Source of the DNA: Lysobacterales bacterium
GTDB lineage: Bacteria; Pseudomonadota; Gammaproteobacteria; Xanthomonadales; Rhodanobacteraceae
Assembly: GCA_002632325.1 (NCBI GenBank)
Contig: NSJK01000015.1
Coordinates: 34,538-98,537 of the forward strand
DNA length: 64,000 bases
Reading direction: 5' to 3'
The translations under genes and the position numbers were made by a program. A model generated the notes under the pieces. The model made no database searches. It was not told the origin of the DNA and was given only the letters and a program-made list of their open reading frames with translations. Of the stretch, positions 48,271 through 58,940 are shown one piece after another (within the stretch, counting starts at the first letter, position 1; each line of letters starts with the position of its first letter).

Positions 48271-49191
48271 TCAATCCTTGGTCTTGAACACCTGATCGCC
48301 CGCCGGCTTCTCGAACTTGAGCGTCATGCGATCACTTTCGCCGATGTCGGCATATTTCTGGTGATCCTTCTCACCGAGCGCGAAGGTGGGCGGCAGTGTC
48401 CACACGCCTTGCTCGTGGTGATGGTCGTCCTTGGGATTGGCGTTGATCTCGCTTTGCGCGACCAGCTTGAAACCGGCATCGGTGGCGAGCTTGATCACGT
48501 AGTCGGTCGGCAAGTAGCCACTGTCCTTGACCTTGTCGAAACTCTCGCCTGCCGTGGCGCGGTGATCGACGACGCCGAGCGTGCCACCGGGCTTGAGCAC
48601 CTCGAAGAAGCCCTTGAACATGGCGGGTGCGTTGCCACCCATCGCCCAGTTGTGGACGTTGCGGAAGGTGAGCACGACATCGGCGGAGTTGGCCGGGCCG
48701 AACACCGGCGCAGCGCCATCGAACACCACGGTCTGCGCGGCGCCATAGAGCTTGGGATCGGACTCGAACATCGTCTGCAGGCTGCTCTTGTCCTGCGCGT
48801 CCTCGCCTTCGGGCTTCTTGGGTTTGGCGACCGCGGCAACGTAGGTGCCGCTGGCGTGCATCAAGGGCGCGAGGATCTGCGCATACCAACCGCTGCCGGG
48901 AGTGATCTCGATCAGGGTTCCGGTCGGCTTGACGCCGAAGAATTCGAGCGTTTCCTTGGGATGGCGATACGGGTCACGTGCCTTGTTCGCTTCCGAGCGC
49001 CAGTCGCCGGCAATCGCGCTGTCGAGCGTGTAGGCGAGCGTTTCCTGCGCACTCTGTGGTGGCGTCGGTTGTGCGGGCTGGTCGAGCGCGGGCTTGGCTT
49101 CAGGCGTGTTGCCTGCCGTGGTCGGTGATTCACCCGAACCGCAGGCGGCGAGTGCAAGGGCCAGGGGAAGCAGGCTGATGATCTTGTTCAT
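48271..49191 (-). CDS. Lipoprotein with class I methyltransferase-like domain
   Basis: 306 residues from the ATG at 49191, which has GGAGG six bases upstream. The lipobox LAAC is at ~14-17 in a lipoprotein signal peptide, followed by a Pro/Thr/Glu linker (~20-45). The rest matches the predicted periplasmic methyltransferase group (COG4798-like): [19 protein letters not shown] (SAM-binding motif I with GSG, ~92-110), [12 protein letters not shown] and [15 protein letters not shown] is normally cytoplasmic, so the activity of exported members is unresolved. It is transcribed into rluE with a 23-bp gap. Confidence 0.85.
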   Translation of the reverse strand: MNKIISLLPLALALAACGSGESPTTAGNTPEAKPALDQPAQPTPPQSAQETLAYTLDSAIAGDWRSEANKARDPYRHPKETLEFFGVKPTGTLIEITPGSGWYAQILAPLMHASGTYVAAVAKPKKPEGEDAQDKSSLQTMFESDPKLYGAAQTVVFDGAAPVFGPANSADVVLTFRNVHNWAMGGNAPAMFKGFFEVLKPGGTLGVVDHRATAGESFDKVKDSGYLPTDYVIKLATDAGFKLVAQSEINANPKDDHHHEQGVWTLPPTFALGEKDHQKYADIGESDRMTLKFEKPAGDQVFKTKD

Positions 49192-49368
49192 GGATTTCCT
49201 CCGGGGCCAGTGGCGCATGACGCGCGGGTCGTACGCGCGTGAGCCTAGCACAGCGACGCCACGCGACGACTTCACGCATGCAAAGCCGGAAAAATTTCTG
49301 CAAAGACGTTCAGCACGTGCAAGCGACCGTCCATGGTCGGCTCGCAAGCACGCCGCTTGCGCCCCATC

Positions 49369-51783
<2,415 letters not shown>

Positions 51784-51821
51784 CTAGCTTGTGGCCGTCG
51801 AGGCTGACATTCAAGGGTGTC

Positions 51822-52769
51822 ATGCGCATAGGCATCGTCATCGACGCGGCTTGTGACCTGCCGGTCGAATACACCCGCCAGCACGACCTGATCGTGCTGC
51901 CGATCCGCGTGCATCTGGAAGGTTTGACCCTGCTCGACCAGCGCGATCCCGAGAGCTTCCGTCGCTTCCTCGACGAGAACCTCGGCGCGCGCAGTCATTC
52001 CGGTGAAACCGAGCCGTGTACGGTCGAAGAAATCAGCGCGCTGTTCCTCGAGCGCCTCGTGATCGACTACGACTGCGTGTTCTGCCTCACCATCATCGCC
52101 ACGCGCAGCGGCATTTTCGCCAATGCCAGCAAGGCCAGTTTTTCGATCCTCAAGGACTACCGCGCGATCCGTCAGGCGGCCGGCGTGCCGGGCCCGTTCC
52201 TGATGCGCGTGATCGATACCGAAAACCTGTTCGCTGCACAGGGCATCACCGCGGTCGAGGCGGTGCGCATGCGCAAAGCCGGCGCGAATCCCGGCCAGAT
52301 CCGCGAGCGGCTGGAGATGCTCGCGCGCCAGACCTATGGCTACATGCTGCCGCGCGACCTGCACTACTTGCGCGCGCGCACGCAGAAACGCGGTGATCGC
52401 AGCGTGAGCTGGTTCTCGGCCACGCTCGGCACCGCGCTCGACATCAAGCCGGTGCTGCGCGCCTTGCGTGGCGAGACCGGGCCGGTCGCCAAGGTGCGCG
52501 GCTTCGAACATGGTTGCGAAGTGCTGTTCGCGCATGCCGCTCGGCGCGTGCGCGCAGGCCTGCTCACGCCGGTCGTGTGCGTGAGCTACGGCGGCAATCT
52601 CGCCGAACTGAATGAACTGCCGGGCTACGCCGAGCTGCGCGAAGTCTGCGCCGAGCACGAAGTGGAACTGTTCGAAAGCCAGATGAGCGTTACCGGCATG
52701 GTCAATGTCGGTACCGGCGCGGTGGTCGTCGGCTTTGCTGCCGAGGACCACGAGTTCTCGGTCCAGTAG
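51822..52769 (+). CDS. DegV family (fatty-acid-binding) protein
   Basis: 315 residues. The N-terminus RIGIVIDAACDLPVEYTRQHDLIVLPIRVHLEG is the DegV signature, followed by the serine-/threonine-rich acyl-binding loop (SHSGETEPCTVEEI, ~62-75) and the C-terminal EDD domain. Homologues bind acyl phosphate or fatty acids with a fatty acid kinase; no kinase gene is near. The ATG at 51822 (MRIGIVIDAA) is chosen over the long in-frame upstream extension. It is divergent from the icd gene. Confidence 0.93.
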   Translation: MRIGIVIDAACDLPVEYTRQHDLIVLPIRVHLEGLTLLDQRDPESFRRFLDENLGARSHSGETEPCTVEEISALFLERLVIDYDCVFCLTIIATRSGIFANASKASFSILKDYRAIRQAAGVPGPFLMRVIDTENLFAAQGITAVEAVRMRKAGANPGQIRERLEMLARQTYGYMLPRDLHYLRARTQKRGDRSVSWFSATLGTALDIKPVLRALRGETGPVAKVRGFEHGCEVLFAHAARRVRAGLLTPVVCVSYGGNLAELNELPGYAELREVCAEHEVELFESQMSVTGMVNVGTGAVVVGFAAEDHEFSVQ

Positions 52770-52822
52770 TCGTTCGACCCTCACGTCCCCGCGCTTGCGG
52801 ATGATCCACTGGACGCAAACGA

Positions 52823-52850
52823 CAAAGGCGCGGATTGCTCCGCGCCTTTG
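52823..52850. terminator. Bidirectional terminator between degV and the lipoprotein gene
   Basis: A perfect 12-bp palindromic stem CAAAGGCGCGGA / TCCGCGCCTTTG with a 4-nt loop. It lies between convergent genes and would end transcription in both directions. Confidence 0.75.
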
Positions 52851-52894
52851 CTGGTGATCCGTCGATCACCGGGTGGTGCTTGCCAGTGCGGCAA

Positions 52895-53380
52895 TTACTT
52901 CACTGCGAAGTCCTTGCTTGCCACCGACTTGCCGTCGAGCGTGATCTCGACCTTGTAGGTGCCGACCGGCCAGCCATCGGGCTTGCTGATGTGGAAGGTG
53001 GTCGTGGCCGGGCCATTGGGCGCGATCGTCTGGCTCGACTCGTTGACGGTCTGGCCGTCCTGGAACGTCCACTTGGCGTTGAGCACCGCATTGGCGGCCG
53101 TGCCGGTGGTGGAAACCGCGGCGTAGATCGTGTCCTTGGCGCCAAACTCCGTGGCTGGCGTGGTGACCTTCTGAGCGCCATCGACGGCGGTGCCCAGATC
53201 GACCGATGCCACCGCAACCGGAGCGGGCGCCGGAGCGGGTGCCGGAGCCGGTGTTGCGGCAGGCGCCGGGGCCGGAGCAGGTGCAGGCGCAGGTGCCGGT
53301 TGTTCCTTCTTGCCGCAGGCGGCGAGCGCGAGCGCGGCGGTGAGGGCGACGAGGGCGAAGGGTGTGCGTGTCTGGGTCAT
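52895..53380 (-). CDS. Pro-Ala-repeat lipoprotein
   Basis: 161 residues. The lipobox LAAC is at ~19-22. Between ~27 and 54 runs an alternating Pro-Ala stretch encoded by an imperfect GC-rich microsatellite at ~53217-53305. The mature domain (~58-161) has DLGTAVDGAQKVTTPATEFG and WTFQDGQTVNESSQTIAPNG, reminiscent of immunoglobulin-like folds in other bacterial lipoproteins, but I recognise no named family. It follows the LysM gene by 15 bp on the same strand, so the two may be co-transcribed. Confidence 0.78.
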   Translation of the reverse strand: MTQTRTPFALVALTAALALAACGKKEQPAPAPAPAPAPAPAATPAPAPAPAPAPVAVASVDLGTAVDGAQKVTTPATEFGAKDTIYAAVSTTGTAANAVLNAKWTFQDGQTVNESSQTIAPNGPATTTFHISKPDGWPVGTYKVEITLDGKSVASKDFAVK

Positions 53381-53395
53381 TGCGAATGCTCCGAA

Positions 53396-53719
53396 TTAGG
53401 GGTTCTTGGCTTTGGCAGCAGGGATCTTGAGCACCTGACCGGGCTTGATGAGGTCAGGGTTGGACAACTGGTCACGATTGGCTTGGTAGATCTCGTTCCA
53501 GTGGTTGGCGCTGCCGTAGAAGTGCTTGGAAATCTTCGACAGCGTGTCGCCCTTGGCGACCGTGTAGGTTTGCACGGGTGTGGCAGCCGGCGCGGACGCC
53601 GTGCTGGCCGAGCCGGCCTGCACGTTGCCGAAATCGGCCTTGGCTGCGGGGGGCGGCGCAGAGGAGGCGCTGCCGCCCTGCACGTTGGAGAAATCCGGTT
53701 TTCCTGGCGGATTGGCCAT
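53396..53719 (-). CDS. LysM-domain protein
   Basis: 107 residues from the ATG at 53719, which has GAGGAG upstream. A low-complexity Ala/Ser N-terminus carries two DFxNVQxGSA repeats. The LysM domain is at ~50-102: [20 protein letters not shown] through [11 protein letters not shown]. No signal peptide is visible. The C-terminal LysM resembles the Kbp/YgaU type that binds K+ or peptidoglycan; which one cannot be told. The remaining upstream region to 53818 holds no gene. Confidence 0.82.
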   Translation of the reverse strand: MANPPGKPDFSNVQGGSASSAPPPAAKADFGNVQAGSASTASAPAATPVQTYTVAKGDTLSKISKHFYGSANHWNEIYQANRDQLSNPDLIKPGQVLKIPAAKAKNP

Positions 53720-53817
53720 CTTCGACTCCTCGGGTTGCTGCGGGAACTGCACATTAGACGCCAAGCCGCTTAACCAACAATGAGCCCGTCATCGGTAATC
53801 GTTACAAATGGCTACGC

Positions 53818-54645
53818 TCACTGCCGCGCACCGCGCGGATTGGCGGGCAATCCCGGTTCGCTGCTGCGCCAGGGATTGATGTCGAGGCCGCCGCGCCGCG
53901 TGTAGCGGGCGTAGACACTCAGGCGCCGCGGCGCACATTGGCGCTGCAGGTCGATGAAGATGCGCTCGACGCATTGTTCGTGAAAACCCGCGTGGTTGCG
54001 AAACGACACCAGATAGCGCAGCAGGCCTGCGTGGTCGATCGCTGCGCCGCGATAGCTCACCTGCACGCTGGCCCAGTCGGGCTGGCCGGTGACCGGACAG
54101 TTCGACTTGAGCAGGTGCGAGACCAGAGTTTCACGGACATCGCCCTCGCCGCAGCGCAGGTATTGAGGTTGCGGCGGGCCGTAATCGTCGACGTCGATTT
54201 CAAGGCTGTCGATGCACAGGCCTTGGAGTTCAGCCAATTGCTGCCGCGCAAACGCATCGCTGCCGCTCAGTTCGACAGTCACCGCAGCGCCGGCCGCGCG
54301 GGAGAGGTCTTCGACCAGTCGCGTCTGAAGCGCGTTCGGGTCATCGACGCGTTCCTGATTGAAGCTGTTGAGGTAGAGCTTGAAGGACTTGGATTCGATC
54401 AGGTTCGGCGACTGCGCCGGAACGCCGAAGCTGGCGATCGCCACCATCGGTTTGCCGCGGCGGTCGAGCCACGACAACTCGTAGGCATTCCACAGATCGA
54501 TGCCGTGGAACGGCAGTGCCGCATCGGCGCTCAGGCCCAATTCGCTGCGTCCGAGCGCGCGCGCGATCGGGAACAACAGGCCGGGATCGTAATGACGCGG
54601 ATAGTCGCTGTGCGTGCCCAGCGGGCCGTGATTGATCGAAGTCAT
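53818..54645 (-). CDS. queF: NADPH-dependent 7-cyano-7-deazaguanine reductase
   Basis: 275 residues, the long type II form of QueF that is common in gammaproteobacteria. It reduces preQ0 to preQ1 in queuosine synthesis. The active-site Cys lies in [13 protein letters not shown] (~179-191), and the QueF motif [17 protein letters not shown] (~84-100) is present. The C-terminal [16 protein letters not shown] is also typical. No other que genes are in the window. Confidence 0.96.
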   Translation of the reverse strand: MTSINHGPLGTHSDYPRHYDPGLLFPIARALGRSELGLSADAALPFHGIDLWNAYELSWLDRRGKPMVAIASFGVPAQSPNLIESKSFKLYLNSFNQERVDDPNALQTRLVEDLSRAAGAAVTVELSGSDAFARQQLAELQGLCIDSLEIDVDDYGPPQPQYLRCGEGDVRETLVSHLLKSNCPVTGQPDWASVQVSYRGAAIDHAGLLRYLVSFRNHAGFHEQCVERIFIDLQRQCAPRRLSVYARYTRRGGLDINPWRSSEPGLPANPRGARQ

Positions 54646-54703
54646 GGTGCGATCGTCGGCCAGTCAGGGCCGTCGCGCAATCACCGCGCGCAAGCTCGTG
54701 TCA

Positions 54704-55801
54704 TCAGGCGTTGTGTTCGCCGGCAAGGTAATCCTCGCTCTGCATCTCGATCAGACGCGATTCGGTGCGCGCGAACTCGGCGCGCAGGCGCGCGCCATCG
54801 TAGAGCTCGACGATCGGTGTGGCCGCCGACAGCACGAGGTTGACGCCGCGATCGTAGATCTCATCGACGAATTCGATGAAGCGACGCGCGGCATCCTCGG
54901 TTTGCGGCGTGAACTGCGGAACGTTGGCGAGGAAGATCGTGTGATAGGTGGTGGCGAGCTCGATGTAGTCGGCCACGCCGCGCGGACCTTCGCACAGGGC
55001 GGCGAAGTCGAACCAGACCACGCCGGCGGCCTCGGCACGCGTGGCGATCATCCGATCGTTGACGCGCAGCTCGAAATCGCGCCGCAGCGGTGGATGCGCG
55101 ATGCGCGCAAAAGCCAGCTCGAGAGCATGTTCGGCAGCCGCATCGGGCGGCCAGTAGTAGACCGGCGCCTGCTTGAGCGTGCGCAGGCGCCAGTCGGTCG
55201 GCGAGGCCAGCTCGACCACCTCGCACTGCTGCTCGAGCAGGGCGATCGCCGGCAGGAAGCGTTCGCGCTGCAGTCCGTCGTGGTAGAGCTCGCGCGGTGG
55301 CGTGTTCGAGGTGGTGACCAGCACCACGCCGCGCTTGAACAGCGCACGCAGCAGGTTGCCCAGGATCATCGCATCGCCAATGTCGCCGACCACGAACTCG
55401 TCGAGCACGAGGATGCGCAGTTCGGCGGCCAGTTCGGCGGCCACCTTGACCAAGGGATCGGCTTCGCCCTCGAGCGCCCGCAGACGGGCGTGGACGTCCT
55501 GCATGAAGCGGTGGAAATGGATGCGCTGCTTGTGCGGCGTGGTCAGTGCGTCGAACAGCAATTCGCTGAGGAAGGTCTTGCCGCGACCCACGCGCCCCCA
55601 CAGGTACAGGCCATGTGGCGCCGGTGCGCGCGTGCCGAGCAGCCGCGACCACAAGCTCGGCGCGGGCGTCTGCTCGAGCGCCCGACACAGACGATCGAGC
55701 TGGGGCAGCACCGCACGCTGCGCGGGATCCTCGTGCCACTGGCCGTCGGCGACGCCGCGGGCATAACGCGCGCTCGGCAGCGCCGCTTCGTTCGCGCTCA
55801 T
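54704..55801 (-). CDS. zapE: Cell-division ATPase ZapE (AFG1-like)
   Basis: 365 residues. Walker A LWGRVGRGKTFL (~67-78), then LDEFVVGDIGDAM (Walker B region, ~136-148) and SNTPPRELYHDGLQRERFLPAI (~165-186), match the AFG1/ZapE family. ZapE acts on FtsZ at the division ring under stress. The ATG at 55801 overlaps the alpha/beta hydrolase stop by 4 bp. A longer in-frame extension into that gene is rejected. Confidence 0.93.
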   Translation of the reverse strand: MSANEAALPSARYARGVADGQWHEDPAQRAVLPQLDRLCRALEQTPAPSLWSRLLGTRAPAPHGLYLWGRVGRGKTFLSELLFDALTTPHKQRIHFHRFMQDVHARLRALEGEADPLVKVAAELAAELRILVLDEFVVGDIGDAMILGNLLRALFKRGVVLVTTSNTPPRELYHDGLQRERFLPAIALLEQQCEVVELASPTDWRLRTLKQAPVYYWPPDAAAEHALELAFARIAHPPLRRDFELRVNDRMIATRAEAAGVVWFDFAALCEGPRGVADYIELATTYHTIFLANVPQFTPQTEDAARRFIEFVDEIYDRGVNLVLSAATPIVELYDGARLRAEFARTESRLIEMQSEDYLAGEHNA

Positions 55802-56466
55802 GCCCGTGCTGGCAGGTGCGGCGCCAGTGTGTTGCGCAGGGCGCCGCGCAGATCGACCAGACGGCGATGGAAGAAGTGTCCGGTTTCGGGCATCGCGATC
55901 ACGCTCGGCACCGGCTGCTGCGCGCGCGCCCAGGCCAGCACGGCGGGCGCATCGACGACTTCGTCCTCTTCGCCCTGCACCACCAGCCACGGACAGGTCG
56001 GTGGCTCGATCTGGCTGAAATCCCAGCGCCCGACCGGCGGCGCAATCAGGATCACCTGTGCCGGCGACAACCGTGGCGCCGCCCGCAGGGTCACGTAGCT
56101 GCCAAAGGAAAAACCGGCCAGCCACAATGCATCGTTGGGGCGCTGCGCGCGCAACCACGCGGCAATGGTGAGCAAATCCTCGGCCTCGCCGATGCCGTGG
56201 TCATGCACGCCTTCGCTCAGGCCCACGCCACGAAAATTGAAGCGCAACGTGGCCAGACCCAGCTCGAGCAGGGCGCGCTCGCAGACCGTGACTACCTTGT
56301 TGTGCATGGTGCCGCCATGCAGCGGATGCGGATGCGCGACGATCGCCATGCCACGTCGCGCCAGTGCGGGCTCAGGCAAGGCGCAGGCCATCTCGATTGC
56401 GCCGGCGGGGCCGGGCAACAGCAGCGAACCGGCGGCGAAGGCCGGCACGGGCAAGGCGGAAGTCAT
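55798..56466 (-). CDS. Cytoplasmic alpha/beta hydrolase (COG2945-like)
   Basis: 222 residues. HPHPLHGGTMHNKVV (~45-59), LRFNFRGVGLSEGVHDHG (~73-90), the nucleophile elbow AGFSFGSYVTL (~116-126), and GEEDEVVDAP (Asp) with TGHFFHRR (His) give a complete triad. This family of small esterases or dienelactone-like hydrolases has no assigned substrate. It is translationally coupled to zapE. Confidence 0.88.
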   Translation of the reverse strand: MTSALPVPAFAAGSLLLPGPAGAIEMACALPEPALARRGMAIVAHPHPLHGGTMHNKVVTVCERALLELGLATLRFNFRGVGLSEGVHDHGIGEAEDLLTIAAWLRAQRPNDALWLAGFSFGSYVTLRAAPRLSPAQVILIAPPVGRWDFSQIEPPTCPWLVVQGEEDEVVDAPAVLAWARAQQPVPSVIAMPETGHFFHRRLVDLRGALRNTLAPHLPARA

Positions 56467-56532
56467 GTCGTCATCATACCTTGGCCAGCCTTGCGGCCCG
56501 GGTGAACACGTGGGCGGCAGCCAACGACAGCC

Positions 56533-56558
56533 ACAAAAAACGCCGCGATCGCGGCGTT
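56533..56558 (-). terminator. Intrinsic terminator of the cytochrome c5 gene
   Basis: A perfect 20-bp palindrome AACGCCGCGATCGCGGCGTT (56539-56558) is followed on the minus strand by a T-run (TTTTTTGT). It lies 24 bp after the cytochrome stop. Confidence 0.85.
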
Positions 56559-56581
56559 CTTGCGGCGCCCGCGTCAGCGGA

Positions 56582-57112
56582 TCACTTGGATTGTTCGACC
56601 ATCCACTTCACGGTCGCGGTGATCTGCTCGGCGCTCAGCGCCGGATTGCCGCCCTTGGCCGGCATCACCCCGGTCTTGCCGGTAAAGCCATCGAGCGCGT
56701 GCTTGTCGAGCGTCTCCATGCCCTCGGCGATGCGCGGCGCCCACGCCGCCTTGTCACCCACCTTGGGCGCGCCGGCGATGCCGGCCTCGTGGCAGCTGTG
56801 ACAGAGATTGCCGAAGATCGTCTTGCCGTCGGTGGTGCCACCGTAGGCGACCTGCGAGGCGGCAGCCTTGGCTGCGGCATCGGCTGCAGCCTGCATCGCG
56901 GCGCGACCGGTGTCTCCGGCATACACGCCGCCGACCGGCGCAAGGCGTTCGGCCACGACCTTGTCGGCGTCGGGACTGGGCGCCGACGGAAACTTGTGGT
57001 GGATGTATCGCGCGACCAGGATCAGCACGATCGCCACGAAGGCGAGGAAGCCGATCAGCTGCGCGAAACGCTTGAGGAACGCCGAATCGGTGTTGCTTAC
57101 CGGATTGGACAC
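56582..57112 (-). CDS. Membrane-anchored cytochrome c5
   Basis: 176 residues from a GTG at 57112 with GGGAGGGG upstream; the longer frame to 57238 is rejected. An N-terminal membrane helix (~16-36) anchors a periplasmic class I cytochrome c with the haem-binding CHSCH (~103-107) and the Met-ligand stretch VMPAKGG (~148-154). The Ala-rich linker (~75-90) is typical of cytochrome c5-like proteins. It acts as an electron carrier in respiration. Confidence 0.92.
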   Translation of the reverse strand: MSNPVSNTDSAFLKRFAQLIGFLAFVAIVLILVARYIHHKFPSAPSPDADKVVAERLAPVGGVYAGDTGRAAMQAAADAAAKAAASQVAYGGTTDGKTIFGNLCHSCHEAGIAGAPKVGDKAAWAPRIAEGMETLDKHALDGFTGKTGVMPAKGGNPALSAEQITATVKWMVEQSK

Positions 57113-57309
57113 GAAACCCCTCCCTCGCCATGCACGCCGCGCTGGAATGCGGACGCAAAAAAGTCCCGCGAGTATAACGACGCCTCGCCGCACGCGGAAG
57201 GCACGCGCTGCCGCACCACCCCGATCATGGGCAATCACGCCGCAGTGCGCCGCGGCAGCGGAATCGTGCCAGACTTGGCCAACACGCGGTCATCTCTGGG
57301 GGGATTCGC

Positions 57310-57870
57310 ATGCGACTCTTGCTTGCCACAGTGCTGCTCATGGCGGGTGCCGGCGCACAAGCCAAACCGCTCAATTACGACTACGCCTACCTCAAGAGTG
57401 GCGAGTCGCACGTCAATGGGCGCAGCTTCCGCAACGATGCCTTCGGCGCCTACTACGAGATCGGCAACAACCTGCACATCTTCGGCTCCATCAGTGATGC
57501 CGGCTCCTACGGTCACCCCGAGCTGCAGAACAGCCGCGCGATGCGGCTCGGCTTGGGCGGGCACTGGATGATCGGCAGCGACACGATGTTCGCGATCGAG
57601 GGTGCCCTGCTGCAGGGGCGCTATCGCTGGGCAAGCGGCGCGAAATTCATGGACACCGGCTGGACCACGATTGCCGAATTCCGTCATCGCTTCGCCAAGG
57701 ACTGGGAAGTCATCGCCGCCGCGACCTATACCGACGTATTCGGCTGGCAGACCCGAGAAGTCGCCATCGGCCCGGTCTGGCACATCAACGACACCTTCGC
57801 GGTCGGCGCCTTCTACCGTCACCTCGACAACAGCAAGAGCCTCGATTTCACCGTGCGGACTTACTACTGA
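57310..57870 (+). CDS. Small outer-membrane beta-barrel protein
   Basis: 186 residues with a clear GGGGGA ribosome site. Signal peptide ~1-18 (AGAGAQAKP). The mature part shows alternating aromatic/hydrophobic strands (LNYDYAYLKSG, FGAYYEIGNNLHIFGSIS, AIEGALLQGRYRW, WEVIAAATYTDVFG) and ends TVRTYY, fitting an 8-strand barrel of the OmpA/OprF-like or porin-opacity type. I cannot place it in a named family. Confidence 0.8.
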   Translation: MRLLLATVLLMAGAGAQAKPLNYDYAYLKSGESHVNGRSFRNDAFGAYYEIGNNLHIFGSISDAGSYGHPELQNSRAMRLGLGGHWMIGSDTMFAIEGALLQGRYRWASGAKFMDTGWTTIAEFRHRFAKDWEVIAAATYTDVFGWQTREVAIGPVWHINDTFAVGAFYRHLDNSKSLDFTVRTYY

Positions 57871-58140
57871 GGCGAAGCGGACGGCGAGGCCATCTGGTTG
57901 CGGCAAAGGCAAGTCTGGCGCACCCGGCGGGATGACTCGCATCATCCCGGATGCTCGCCTCTCGCTTGCGCTCGGGGCCGACTTCGTGGTCGTCCAAGAT
58001 CGTTCCGGACGATTTTGTCGAACCCACGATCCTTGCCTTCGGAGGCTCCAGGATTGCGATTCCAACGAACTCCGGCGCATCGGTCTGCACTCGGCTGCTG
58101 CCGCGCGCAAGAATGGCGTCGCCAGATCGCAGCTCGCGCA
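57871..58140. repeat. Interrupted tRNA-Arg(CCG)-like remnant with 84-bp hairpin insert
   Basis: No gene is visible in this gap. Positions 57916-57933 match the 3' end of tRNA-Arg(CCG) (one mismatch). An 84-bp insert follows (57934-58017), and then 58018-58045 continues the tRNA sequence past the T-loop through the anticodon arm (matching TGCCTTCGGAGG). It is the same arrangement as the units beside tRNA-Arg at 63.3-63.6 kb, in the same orientation. The rest of the gap (58046-58140) is unremarkable. Confidence 0.85.
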
Positions 58141-58857
58141 CTATCGACCGATCTCGCCTTTTCGGTGCCGCTCGCCGGCAATAGGCTTTCCTGCGAGGCA
58201 GTTCGCAAGTTCGTCGCGGGCCTTGAGGCCATCGTGCCACTCGATGTTGGCAATCGATTTTCCCTCGTAGCTCACATCGAAATTCCACTTGTCTTCCATG
58301 CCGGCGAGCAAGGCGTCCATGCTCGGCACTGCGAAGGCAAGCAGCGGCGGTGACTTCGGGCCGGTCTCCATGTAGATGGCGTTGAGCGTCGCAGGCTTGA
58401 TGTTGCCTTGCTTGAGGGTGACACGAACGGGCTTCCCGCTCGCCACCTTGGGGAATGTTGCGGTGGAGTCCTCGCCCAGGGGCGAGAAAGCCAGCAAGGC
58501 GCCCCGGTAGTTGCCGCCGGGCCCGAACAGGGTAACGACGATCCCCTCCTTCATCGTGTCTGCCTTGCCGGGTTCGGTCAGGCGCTTGGCGCGCAGGAAG
58601 GATGCCGCGCAATACTCACCCGGGCCGGCCTTCGAACTGGCCTGCATGAATTCCCACCAGCCGGCGATGACCTTCTCCCGGTATTGCTCCGCCTGCTTCT
58701 TGTTCGAGTCGAGGACGTCATGCGCATTGATTTCCTTGCTGTGGGTTTCCATGACGGACGCCAGCACGTCGAAAGACGCACCGTTCACCTGGGCCCGCGA
58801 CAGCAAGGGTGCCATTGCGACCAGAAATCCCGCCGCCAGAATCGCAGTCTTGATCAT
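58141..58857 (-). CDS. Exported protein, unknown function
   Basis: 238 residues from the ATG at 58857. The signal peptide is ~1-23, ending LSRAQ. The mature protein is soluble-looking, with GPGEYCAASFLRAKRL and FGPGGNYRGALLAFSP and two Cys only. I recognise no family. It follows the next gene (60158-58941) by 83 bp on the same strand and may belong to one transcription unit of three exported proteins. Confidence 0.75.
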   Translation of the reverse strand: MIKTAILAAGFLVAMAPLLSRAQVNGASFDVLASVMETHSKEINAHDVLDSNKKQAEQYREKVIAGWWEFMQASSKAGPGEYCAASFLRAKRLTEPGKADTMKEGIVVTLFGPGGNYRGALLAFSPLGEDSTATFPKVASGKPVRVTLKQGNIKPATLNAIYMETGPKSPPLLAFAVPSMDALLAGMEDKWNFDVSYEGKSIANIEWHDGLKARDELANCLAGKPIAGERHRKGEIGR

Positions 58858-58940
58858 TGCCTGAGTTCCCTTCGATGTCCTGTTATCGATGCTTCGCATC
58901 GGAGCGGATGGGTTTCCAACGCGCGGCGTCGCGATGCCCA

